Source: Planctomycetota bacterium (GTDB taxonomy: Bacteria; Planctomycetota; UBA1135; GCA-002686595). Taken from it: a stretch of DNA of 64,000 nucleotides. The position numbers and the translations under genes are program-made. Below are positions 52,710 to 61,135 of the stretch, piece after piece. A model generated the notes under the pieces. It saw nothing but the letters and a program-made list of their open reading frames with translations. It did not search any database and was not told where the DNA came from. Numbering within the stretch: the stretch's first letter is position 1; each line of letters begins with the position of its first letter. The stretch lies in contig JABABA010000006.1 in NCBI GenBank assembly GCA_014238415.1, forward strand, positions 85,733 through 149,732. The letters run 5' to 3'.

Positions 52710-55700
52710 AGGCTTTGACTGGAACCAGCTCTCGTCGCCAGGGCGGGTTTGTCCTGATCGCAGTCTTGATTGTGCTGTTGGCGCTTTTGGTTCTGACTGC
52801 GCCCTTTCTGGCTACGGCACGCAACGCGGCGATTTCCGGGTCCGGTGCTGCGGATCGCGCAAGCGCGCGGCTGGCCTTGGGCTCGGCTCACAACCATGCC
52901 CGCTCCCACTTGTCACGCTCGCACTTGTCCGTTGACGAGACGCCCTGGTCCGACAGCATGGAGGAGTTCAGTGTGCCCCGTGAGTTGCCGAAGGAATTTC
53001 TCAATCATCATGACCCTAAGGGGGTTATGTGGGACCTGGACGTGTGGGATGAATCCGGTCGCGTTGACTTGGACAGTGCCACGCCCCATGTGCTCGCCAA
53101 CCTGATTGGCATGCGGACGCGCCTGGCGGCACCCGTCGATGGGAAGGCGGATGAAATTCAGCTGGTGGATATGGATGCTCTGCCGGATCAAGGGGTCATG
53201 ATTCTGCGGGGAGAGTGGATCAGATGGACCGGTAAGGACACGGATGAAGAGCCGCACTTGACTGGCGTGGTGCGTGGCCTGGGTGCCTACAAGGACGATG
53301 AGGACAAGTGGACTACCGAAGGGCCCCTGCCTCCGGGCGCCCATGGCATGGGAGCTCAGGCATTGGATCAACGGGCCTATGCTCTGCCCCTCTGGCGTTT
53401 GCCAGGTGCAGGGGGCGCCCTGCGCGGTGTCTCAATTGGCAGTGCTTCTGCGGGCACCGCCGCCGCTGCCATGCGGGGGCTTGATGCCTTTGAGCAGTTG
53501 GCGGAGCTCGATGACTTCGTGGCTCTGGGCGAGGTGGGCCCGGCTCTACAGGCGGCACTGCGCGCCCAGGGATCCGTACACGGTGACGTGGCAGCGGGTC
53601 GTCGGTGGCAACACCCTACCCGCCTGGTGAGCAATACCACTGCTGGAGAGACCCTGACCATTCGCGTGGAGGATGCGCGCTGGTTCTCGGAGGGTTCGAC
53701 TATCTGGATCAGCGACGGGCAGGTGGATGTGTACCGCATCATCATGCGCACCAACAGGGGCGGGAGCTTGACCCTCAATCGGGTGCTCGATGATGACCTG
53801 GATGGCTGGCGCGCCACCGTGCGCGTACTGGCCAGGCGGCCGGTAAATCTCAACAGCGCTTCCAGGGAGGTGCTTATCACCTTGTTTGAAGGCCTTCAGA
53901 TCAATGGCCGCAACCAACGCATTACCGGTAGTGAGGCCGCAGCTTTGGCGGCCCTTGTGCAGGAGTCGCGGCCTATCGAGGGCTGGCAGGATTTCTTGGA
54001 GCGCATTGTGCTGCCCGCCGCTGGTCTGCGGGACTTGCCTGCAGATGCACGAGTCAAGCCCGATGTTCTTGAAGACGGGGCTGCCCTGATCGACGAGATG
54101 GACGCGACGGCGCTCTATCTCAATGGTCTCAACGCCAACGACAATCGATTGGGGTTTGCGACCATGCCCTTTGCTTTCACATCGAGAGATGTGTTCGGTA
54201 TGCACTTGCGATCGGCAGTTGCGGCGGAAAGCGGCGTCGAGCGTGCGCACCTTACCCGTGACCGTTGGGAGTTGATCGTGCCCCAGCGGCCATTGTTTGT
54301 GATGGTCACCCGTCAGGAGGACTTTGAGTCCGCCTTCCGACTGGACAGGGAGGCCCCTTGGTGGTGCACGGGTCCCAATTCGGTGACGCGCTTTGACGGA
54401 GCCACCGTGCCACCTTCGCGTTTTGCTGCGCACATGGGCGTCTCGGATGGCTCTGTCTTTGTTCCTGGATTTACAGATCAGGCCTATGACGAGGCCGGGG
54501 AAGCCCTGCAACCGGAGCGCGTCTTCGCTGACCGGGAAGGGGACGGCTTTGCTCAGCTCTGGCCCGCTCGCACCCCCGATTCAGCCTTTTGGCGAGGACA
54601 TGCGCTTCATTTTGATCAGGACACCAGCACTCTGGAGGGGCGTGATCTGGCCCACGCGCCTGTGTTGCGGGATCCCACAGATGCCAAACTTGAGTGGACC
54701 ACCGCCGCAGAGGGCAATTTGCTGCGTGCAATCAGCTGTTCGATGTGGGTCAAGTGGCGCTCGGTGGCTGACTCAATGGTGCTCGATGTGGCGGGTACGA
54801 GTGTGGAAAGTGACCGCATCACCCTGTCGATTGAAGGGGAAGATCTTGTGCTGCGGGTGTTGGACGCATTTGGCGATCACCCGGACACAGATCTGCGCGA
54901 GGCAGCGGAATTGCGGTATGCCCTTGCGCCGGGTGATGGCCCTGGACTGCCCGCAGGTGTCTGGCATCACCTGAGTGTTGATGTAAGTGGTACCCGTCCC
55001 GATCAGATCGGTCTTCTGGTCAACGGTCAAGCAAATGGCGTACGCCGTCTCGGTAGTTCACGCACATCGGGCCCCGTGGCGCAGGGAGACGGGTTCATAC
55101 CCCTTGAAAGTACCGAGGGCTTCCCCCAGATCGGCGTGGCGCGGATCGGACGCGAATTGGTGGAGTACGTGCTCTCACCTGGAGGACTCGACTGTGCTTT
55201 TAACGAGACGGGCCCCCTTGCGGGTTTTGGTGGGCGTTTTGCGAGGGAGCCCCATGATCTGGAGACCACCGATCCTGCGGTTGTGACCGTGCCAACGGGT
55301 TTGGGCAGTATCAATGCTTCGTATGCCTCTGGCACAACCGTGACACACTATGGGTTCACAGCAACCGCGACCTCTAATGTGCCCGCTGGCCAAGGCGTCC
55401 TGGCCGCAGGCATCGGTCCCTTCCGAGTTGCGCGGGTGATCCCTCCAGACAATCCCTCTGACATGGTGCCGATCTTTGCCGGTGCCTGGATGATCGATTG
55501 GGGCAAGGGCATTGAGTCGGACAGCCTTGGCAGCTTGCGTCTGCGTCTGGCAGATGATCCAGCTGCGGAGCCTGGGGGTGAGGTAATGGAAGCATTCAGT
55601 TCTACTGGTGGCTACGCTGCCCTGCTCCAATCGAGATGGAGCGCAGGCAACGGTGGGAACCAGGGGGACGCGACCCCGCCCAATGTTTCTTCTACCACTG

Positions 55701-57919
55701 AAGCGCCCTTGGGCGGGGTCGAGATCATCCGCTACTCCGGCTGGACTGGCGACACCTTGCATATCGCCGCTCGCGGAAATCAGGTGCAGGGTGAGCTGCT
55801 TACCCTGGGCGTGGCCACTGATCTGATTGGCGGCTCGCGAGCGTTTGTGCTGGAGTGGCGCGACTTTATCGAGGACGGGGAACTCAACATTCCCATCAAT
55901 GAGCTGGCTCAGTGGGGCGTCTATCTTGTGCCCATCTCCTTGCCGGTGACCGGGGTGGACGATGTGAGCTTCTTGCCCCCGGAGAATCCCGGTGAGAGCG
56001 AGTTTGCCCAGATCACCCGGACGGACCTGGGCGAACTTACTGAATGGGTGCGCTACGACGAGATCCAGGTCCAACGCGGGCAGCTGGTGCGCTCGGATCC
56101 TACTGCGCTTGGTCTTCTCTACAGCGTCTGCATTCATCCGGAGCTGACGGATGAGCCTGTGCGCCCGGATCCTCCCGGAGGAGGCGGTGGAGGCGGTGGA
56201 GGAGCCGGAGGCGGCACAGGTGGGTTGCCGGGTCCGGGCAGCGGGTCTTCATCAGACCCTCCGCCGGTGGCACCGAGCATTCCAATTGTGAGCGCAGGAT
56301 CTGATGCCGGTCCCCGGCGTCTTGGAACCACATGGGAACCGCGCCTCGGAGAGGCTGAAGACACAGAACTCCCCCTGACCCGGTCCGTGGCCAGTTGGTG
56401 GGAATTCCGAGGAGCCTTGGGGACTGCGAGCCATTCTCATGTACAAGGCACAGAGGTCCATCCGGTTTGGACACTGCAACCCGGCGATGTGGACCGCGGT
56501 CGGGTGGGAGCCCAGGATCCGGTTTTTGTAGCCCCCGGGACCCAAACCCACCCTGGATGGCCCATGCGCATTCATCGTGCCCATCGGCCTGCACAGGAGC
56601 GGATGGCCTATGGCTGGGAGCCTGATCCCGCAGGTGGCAACCTGGTCGCGCCAGTTTCTGCTCCTACAAGGATTCCCCGCGAAAGCCACCTGCGACGCCG
56701 AACCATGGTGGCTTTCAATAGTGCCCTGGTGGAGCCAATTGCCCCGGTGCTCTCCGTTGATCCCAGGTTGAGTGCGCGCCTTGCAAAGCATCCCTCCGGT
56801 GAGCGTCCGAGGCTGGTTGCGGGAGTTGTTGTGGGCGGAGGACTGCGGGATGGAGCGGCCGTGCCGGAGGCGACTGTGGACGAATTGCTCTTCCCTCCCC
56901 GTGATTTTTCTGTGGGCTACGGGGGTGCTGCACCACCGCACGCGACCCAGGCCGGTGCCCTTATGCTGGGGCCTGCTGTGGGCCCCGGGGACGAAATCTG
57001 GAGCGTCTCGAAACGCAGTCTGCGTTTCGCCCAGGGACACTTCGGCGAGCCGGCGGATGTGCTTGCTCGCTTTCCTCAGGATGCGGGCTTGTTGCGGGTG
57101 GACGATGAGATCCTGTGCTACGAGTCTCTCAACGCTGATCAGGGCGAGATCACAATCAGTCCTTTGGGTCGCGGTCTTCTGGGTACTGACATACAGCCTC
57201 ACGCCGAGACTTCTCCCATTCACTACCTGGAGTGGATTCCGGTCAGTGTGCTCAGGGCAAACATCTCCGCTGGTGATGGGGAACTGCCCTTGGAAAGCAC
57301 CGAGGGCTTCCCTTCCTCGGGTCTGGTGCTGGTGGGAGGGGAGTTGATCCACTACACGCGTCTGGGTGGGGGGTCCCTTGTGATGCCACGTCTCTCCAGA
57401 GATCCTGGTCGGCAGGACCACAGGGGCGATGGCCTCTTCCGGGGCCGTTTCGGCACCGCCGCTCAGGGCCACAGCGCGGGTACGCCAGTGATCTTCTTCC
57501 CCTTCCGTTACTGGGATCGTTGGACTCCTCGGGCGGACGCACCTGAGTTGAGCTATCTCTCCCTGGACCAGAGCCATCCGGGTGCTTTTTGGGAGTCCTT
57601 TGCTTTCGAAAGCGAAGCCGCCCCGGTGGGAGGCGCCCGCGTTGGCATCCTGGTGCGCACGGACCCGACGATTCCCTGGGATGAAGACCCGGGCAAGGTA
57701 GACGGGTTGCTTGAGTACTTTGATCAGGACGGGGGTGCTGAGCTGTCTCTCGGGGTTGCAGCAGATCGGGTGGAGTGGCGCTTTTTCGTGGAGTATCCAC
57801 CCGGCGGCTTCGATGCCCTGCGAGGTATGTCCCATGACTGGCGCGCAACGCCGAGGCTGAACTGGTTCGGGGTGACTTATCACGCTCCCAATCGTGTACT
57901 CGGGAGCGTGGACCGATGA
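52706..57919 (+). CDS. Giant GspK-like minor pseudopilin with LamG-like and repeat modules
   Basis: A 1737-residue protein, against 300-350 for ordinary GspK. It starts at GTG 52706 (GTGA overlap). The prepilin segment is RRQGGFVLIAVLIVLLALLV without the +5 glutamate, as in GspK, the pseudopilus tip. The core (to about residue 470) has the GspK helix-hairpin motifs DLDVWDESGRVDLDSATPHV and RRPVNLNSASREVLITLFEG. From about 672 a LamG-like domain (LRAISCSMWVKWRSVADSMV) follows. At about 1155-1190 there is a glycine-rich linker (PGGGGGGGGGAGGGTGG). Several copies of a module with ESTEGFP-x3-G-x3-(V/I)G-x-EL(I/V)-x-Y occur (residues about 795 and 1525). Tip-mounted binding or substrate-capture is inference. 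Confidence 0.75.
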   Translation: MKALTGTSSRRQGGFVLIAVLIVLLALLVLTAPFLATARNAAISGSGAADRASARLALGSAHNHARSHLSRSHLSVDETPWSDSMEEFSVPRELPKEFLNHHDPKGVMWDLDVWDESGRVDLDSATPHVLANLIGMRTRLAAPVDGKADEIQLVDMDALPDQGVMILRGEWIRWTGKDTDEEPHLTGVVRGLGAYKDDEDKWTTEGPLPPGAHGMGAQALDQRAYALPLWRLPGAGGALRGVSIGSASAGTAAAAMRGLDAFEQLAELDDFVALGEVGPALQAALRAQGSVHGDVAAGRRWQHPTRLVSNTTAGETLTIRVEDARWFSEGSTIWISDGQVDVYRIIMRTNRGGSLTLNRVLDDDLDGWRATVRVLARRPVNLNSASREVLITLFEGLQINGRNQRITGSEAAALAALVQESRPIEGWQDFLERIVLPAAGLRDLPADARVKPDVLEDGAALIDEMDATALYLNGLNANDNRLGFATMPFAFTSRDVFGMHLRSAVAAESGVERAHLTRDRWELIVPQRPLFVMVTRQEDFESAFRLDREAPWWCTGPNSVTRFDGATVPPSRFAAHMGVSDGSVFVPGFTDQAYDEAGEALQPERVFADREGDGFAQLWPARTPDSAFWRGHALHFDQDTSTLEGRDLAHAPVLRDPTDAKLEWTTAAEGNLLRAISCSMWVKWRSVADSMVLDVAGTSVESDRITLSIEGEDLVLRVLDAFGDHPDTDLREAAELRYALAPGDGPGLPAGVWHHLSVDVSGTRPDQIGLLVNGQANGVRRLGSSRTSGPVAQGDGFIPLESTEGFPQIGVARIGRELVEYVLSPGGLDCAFNETGPLAGFGGRFAREPHDLETTDPAVVTVPTGLGSINASYASGTTVTHYGFTATATSNVPAGQGVLAAGIGPFRVARVIPPDNPSDMVPIFAGAWMIDWGKGIESDSLGSLRLRLADDPAAEPGGEVMEAFSSTGGYAALLQSRWSAGNGGNQGDATPPNVSSTTEAPLGGVEIIRYSGWTGDTLHIAARGNQVQGELLTLGVATDLIGGSRAFVLEWRDFIEDGELNIPINELAQWGVYLVPISLPVTGVDDVSFLPPENPGESEFAQITRTDLGELTEWVRYDEIQVQRGQLVRSDPTALGLLYSVCIHPELTDEPVRPDPPGGGGGGGGGAGGGTGGLPGPGSGSSSDPPPVAPSIPIVSAGSDAGPRRLGTTWEPRLGEAEDTELPLTRSVASWWEFRGALGTASHSHVQGTEVHPVWTLQPGDVDRGRVGAQDPVFVAPGTQTHPGWPMRIHRAHRPAQERMAYGWEPDPAGGNLVAPVSAPTRIPRESHLRRRTMVAFNSALVEPIAPVLSVDPRLSARLAKHPSGERPRLVAGVVVGGGLRDGAAVPEATVDELLFPPRDFSVGYGGAAPPHATQAGALMLGPAVGPGDEIWSVSKRSLRFAQGHFGEPADVLARFPQDAGLLRVDDEILCYESLNADQGEITISPLGRGLLGTDIQPHAETSPIHYLEWIPVSVLRANISAGDGELPLESTEGFPSSGLVLVGGELIHYTRLGGGSLVMPRLSRDPGRQDHRGDGLFRGRFGTAAQGHSAGTPVIFFPFRYWDRWTPRADAPELSYLSLDQSHPGAFWESFAFESEAAPVGGARVGILVRTDPTIPWDEDPGKVDGLLEYFDQDGGAELSLGVAADRVEWRFFVEYPPGGFDALRGMSHDWRATPRLNWFGVTYHAPNRVLGSVDR

Positions 57920-59034
57920 GAGATCAATCCCCGGTGCGGGGCATGACCCTGGTTGAGCTCCTGACCGCCAGCCTCCTGGCCGCCTTCATCATCACGGGCC
58001 TTGTGCGGTTGCTGGATCTGACCTTGGATATGTGGAGCAAGGGCGAGGTGCGGCGCGAGGGATTGGAGCGTTCCAATACAGTGCTGGCTCTTCTGGCAGA
58101 TGACTTGCGTTCCTTGCATGGGGCCAGCACCGGAGATCTGGTAATCGACTGGCAGCCCTTTGACCATGACGGAGATGGGTTGCCGGACCGAGTCTGGCCG
58201 CGTTTGCGCATGGTGCGCCAGGTGGATGCTGGAGCCTTGCAGCGTTTGCAGTTGCAGGAGTTGAGCGACGCGGAGCGTCAGGCTTTTGGCATGGGCTCGA
58301 CCCTCGCCGCCGATGCTCTGCCCATGCCCGATCCTACTGGTTTGATCGAAGTGGTCTGGGCCGTGCTGCCTGCAGACCAGAGTTCAGATCCCAACGGGAT
58401 TCTGCTGCGCGGGGAGCGGCTCTTGGATGACGAGACCAGGGACAGTTTCCTGGTTGAGGGGTTCTTCAATTCAAGCGGTCTGCCTCCCGCAGGGAGCCTG
58501 GTGGAAGTGGGTGGGGGAATCCTTTGGCTGGGTATCGAGTGTGCCACTCAAACCACTCTGATGCGTGAGGGTTGGCAGGTGGGCAGCGAACTTACCGATG
58601 CCTGTACCAGTTGGGATGCCTTTGGTCTTGAGCGACCGGACTCGGAACTCAGCGCGCGCAACGAGCCGGGCACCGGCATGCCTGCTGCTGACAAGCGGCC
58701 CCTTTTGCCCCGCCGTGTGCGCATCGTGCTGGAAATGGAGCGGGCCAAGGATCAGAAACGTCGCACCACCCTCTTGAATGCTGTGACCGCCAACAGCACA
58801 CGCCTCGAAGTGGATGATGGCAGACGCCTTCCCGAACGGGGGAGTTTCGTTTGGGTCGCGGGTGAGTGGATGGAGGTCTTGAGTGTGGGCGAAGACTTTA
58901 TGGGCGTGCGCCGGGGAATGCGCGAGACCCGTCCAAAGGAATTGCCCATGGGAGCCGTGGTGCACTTCGGCAAGCAGGTAGTGGTGGAGATCCCGATCCC
59001 CCTGCACGATGACGACTGGAGGGTGGGAAGTTGA
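57916..59034 (+). CDS. GspJ-like minor pseudopilin
   Basis: A 372-residue prepilin with short leader MRDQSPVRG and cleavage motif G|MTLVELLTASLLAAFIITG; the glutamate at +5 is present. The following helix (LVRLLDLTLDMWSKGEVRRE) and LADDLRSLHGASTGDLVIDW match the start of the GspJ family. It is longer than the usual 200. Near residue 275 a segment NSTRLEVDDGRRLPERGSFV, then WVAGEWMEVLSVGEDFMGVR, repeats the same short beta module that is found several times in the GspK-like neighbour. ATG overlaps the GspK stop (ATGA). Confidence 0.78.
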   Translation: MRDQSPVRGMTLVELLTASLLAAFIITGLVRLLDLTLDMWSKGEVRREGLERSNTVLALLADDLRSLHGASTGDLVIDWQPFDHDGDGLPDRVWPRLRMVRQVDAGALQRLQLQELSDAERQAFGMGSTLAADALPMPDPTGLIEVVWAVLPADQSSDPNGILLRGERLLDDETRDSFLVEGFFNSSGLPPAGSLVEVGGGILWLGIECATQTTLMREGWQVGSELTDACTSWDAFGLERPDSELSARNEPGTGMPAADKRPLLPRRVRIVLEMERAKDQKRRTTLLNAVTANSTRLEVDDGRRLPERGSFVWVAGEWMEVLSVGEDFMGVRRGMRETRPKELPMGAVVHFGKQVVVEIPIPLHDDDWRVGS

Positions 59035-59594
59035 AGTTGGCTGCAGTCAAATCGCGCGCTGTGCACGCCCTCGATGCCAAGGGTCTTGGCGAGGGAAGGA
59101 GCCGTGCAGGTTTTACCTTGATCGAGGTCGTGTTGGCCATGGGCGTATTGACTTTGGGTATGAGCGCGCTCTTGGGAATGTTGACCTTTGGCGCGGCTCT
59201 GACCCGTACCGCTGCCCTGCGGGCTTCTTCTGCGGCGGCTCTCGAAGCTGTGATGGGAGATCTGGAGGCAGGTCTCTTTCCCCTTGAAGTGGACGGCAGC
59301 GCTGGAGAACCAGCCGAAATCGTCGATCGCTCCCTGGCCGGCAGCAAGGACATTGTCTACTCCGCCAGCGCCTCACCCAACCTGGAGGGGCCAACCACCC
59401 CTTCGGGGGAACCCCTGCAGTATCGTCTGGATGTGACTGTCAATTGGTCCTCAGGTGGTCTGCGCAGGGCCAAGCAATACACCACCCTGATCCTGCGCGA
59501 GGTTCCCTTTGGGGAGCGCATGCGCCGCAGGTACCTGGGTGCCCAGGATCTGACCCGCACGAATATTGCGGATAGAATGGAGAACTCACAATGA
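59031..59594 (+). CDS. GspI/PilV-like minor pseudopilin
   Basis: A 187-residue prepilin starting at TTG 59031 with a 26-residue leader ending SRAG|FTLIEVVLAMGVLTLGMSA; the M-x-x-L-x-x-G-M pattern is typical of the GspI/PilV group. The helix goes on into ALRASSAAALEAVMGDLEAG. The C-terminal globular part (LQYRLDVTVNWSSGGLRRAK then QYTTLILREVPF) is short, as in the family. An ATG in frame soon after the TTG is absent, which supports the TTG with the 4-base overlap. Together with the GspG, H, K and J types, the full minor pseudopilin set is present. Confidence 0.8.
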   Translation: MKLAAVKSRAVHALDAKGLGEGRSRAGFTLIEVVLAMGVLTLGMSALLGMLTFGAALTRTAALRASSAAALEAVMGDLEAGLFPLEVDGSAGEPAEIVDRSLAGSKDIVYSASASPNLEGPTTPSGEPLQYRLDVTVNWSSGGLRRAKQYTTLILREVPFGERMRRRYLGAQDLTRTNIADRMENSQ

Positions 59595-61135
59595 CTGCAA
59601 TTTTGATCAGCCTTCTTCTGACCCTGCCCGTTCAGGATGCTCCTCCGGTTGGGGATCCTCCCAGCGGCAACCCTGGCGCTGGCCCTGATGCCGAGGGGCC
59701 CAGCGAACCACTGGAAGTGCGTGCGATCCAATTGCGCAACGGAACTCTGCACTGGGTTGAGGTGGTGGAGCACGATGAATCCGGACTGTCTCTGCGACGC
59801 ATAGAAAACGGCGGCCTGGTGCGCATCTCCTGGAATCTGTTGGAGCCACGCCAGGCCGAGCGCCTGCGCATCGAGTGGGGTTATGTGGCGGCCGAGGGCG
59901 GCGAACTCCTGATCGAAGTGGATCGTTTGATTCTGCACAACGGCTCGGAAGTTGTTGGAGTGATCGAGAATCGCGAGGGCCCAGACTTCACCGTGCGTCA
60001 CGGGGGCAACCTCCAGATCTTGCCCAAGCGTGCCGTGGCCTCTCTTTCCAGCGGAGTACAGGTGCCAGCCCTGAGCATCTACACCCGTGAGCAGCTTTAT
60101 TCCAGGGAAGCCGCTCAGGTTGATCTGGAGGATCCACTGGCCCAGAAGGATCTGGCGCAATTCTGTGAGCGCATCCTCGACTTTGCATCTGCTACGCGTC
60201 ATTACGAGGCTGCCCTGGAACTCGGCCTGGATGACGGGGACAACAGGGTCGCTCGTGCTCTGGAGCGTGCCAGGATCAAGGCCGCATTACAGGAGCAGGT
60301 GGACTACCTGCATGAGACTGAGATGCTGCAGCGTCGGGGACTTTATGACGCCGCCCTGGAGCGAATTGAGGCCTTCAAGACTGTTTATCCAGAGAGTCCC
60401 CTGCAGAAGGAACTGGCGCGCACCAAGGATCACGTTCTTCAGGCTCGCGAGCGAGCCCTGATAGCTTTGGTCAAGCGTCGCTGGAACTTGTGGGCTCGGC
60501 GCCTGTCCAGAACTGCAGCCAAGGGAGACAGTTTCGAGGCGGCCACCAGCTACGCCTCCGAAAAACTGGGTCAGGACATCCGCGCGGCTGTGCTCAAGGA
60601 TGCACAGGAGTTGGCCAAGGAATTGAAATCGGAACAGTTGGAGACCTTCTGGGTCGCCAGATCTCGTCGCCGGTACGACCACGCGAGCTATGGCATGGGC
60701 ACATGGCTGCTGGGCGAAGATCGTGCCTTGGCTGGGACTTCTAATCAGAATGCCAAGCAGCCCTCCAAGGGGGGCGGGGAAAAGGATGCAGAGCGCGCGG
60801 CGCTGGAGCAAAAAATCAAGCGCTTCCTCGAGAACCAAAAACGTGCCCGTCGTGCCCGCAGCAGTGCTGAAGAGGCGGACTCTTTCCAAAGTGGTTGGCA
60901 GGAGTTGTCCGGATCGTCTCGAGGTCAGTGGCTCTTGGCCTACTACATCGAGTTCAGCGGTGACTATGAGTTGGGTTCGCGACCGCATCTGCGTAAGTGT
61001 TCTTCATGCGGTGGTCGCGGTGTGACCGAGACCATCGGTATCGGAGGCAGGGGCGAGGGCGATGGTGGTGTGCACATTGAACCCTGCAGTACTTGCCATG
61101 GAGTCGGATCCGTGCGGCGCATCGACTACCGATGA
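59591..61135 (+). CDS. Exported protein with Sm-like beta repeats and DnaJ-type CxxCxGxG motifs
   Basis: A 514-residue protein with a short N-terminal hydrophobic signal (TAILISLLLTLPVQDAPPVG). Two similar beta modules follow at about 40-85 (IQLRNGTLHWVEVVEHDESG) and about 110-150 (LILHNGSEVVGVIENREGPD). A long helical, TPR-like middle (ATRHYEAALELGLDDGDNRV) comes next, then a lysine/arginine-rich coiled segment. The C terminus carries two zinc-binding pairs like half of the DnaJ cysteine-rich domain: RKCSSCGGRGVTE and PCSTCHGVGSVRR. Such motifs are usually cytosolic, so their presence in an apparently exported protein is odd. It overlaps its neighbours on both sides by four bases, as do the pseudopilins, so it belongs to the operon. 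Confidence 0.65.
   Translation: MTAILISLLLTLPVQDAPPVGDPPSGNPGAGPDAEGPSEPLEVRAIQLRNGTLHWVEVVEHDESGLSLRRIENGGLVRISWNLLEPRQAERLRIEWGYVAAEGGELLIEVDRLILHNGSEVVGVIENREGPDFTVRHGGNLQILPKRAVASLSSGVQVPALSIYTREQLYSREAAQVDLEDPLAQKDLAQFCERILDFASATRHYEAALELGLDDGDNRVARALERARIKAALQEQVDYLHETEMLQRRGLYDAALERIEAFKTVYPESPLQKELARTKDHVLQARERALIALVKRRWNLWARRLSRTAAKGDSFEAATSYASEKLGQDIRAAVLKDAQELAKELKSEQLETFWVARSRRRYDHASYGMGTWLLGEDRALAGTSNQNAKQPSKGGGEKDAERAALEQKIKRFLENQKRARRARSSAEEADSFQSGWQELSGSSRGQWLLAYYIEFSGDYELGSRPHLRKCSSCGGRGVTETIGIGGRGEGDGGVHIEPCSTCHGVGSVRRIDYR

Noticed and set aside
56252..57883. Open frame of 543 codons on the minus strand
   Set aside because: Antisense to the GspK-like giant; no recognisable motif and improbable Arg/His/Pro content.
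61083..61100. CSTCH as a cytochrome c heme site
   Set aside because: It is paired with a CSSCGGRG motif 30 residues earlier and followed by G-x-G, so a DnaJ-type zinc site explains it better. A heme site cannot be excluded without experiment.
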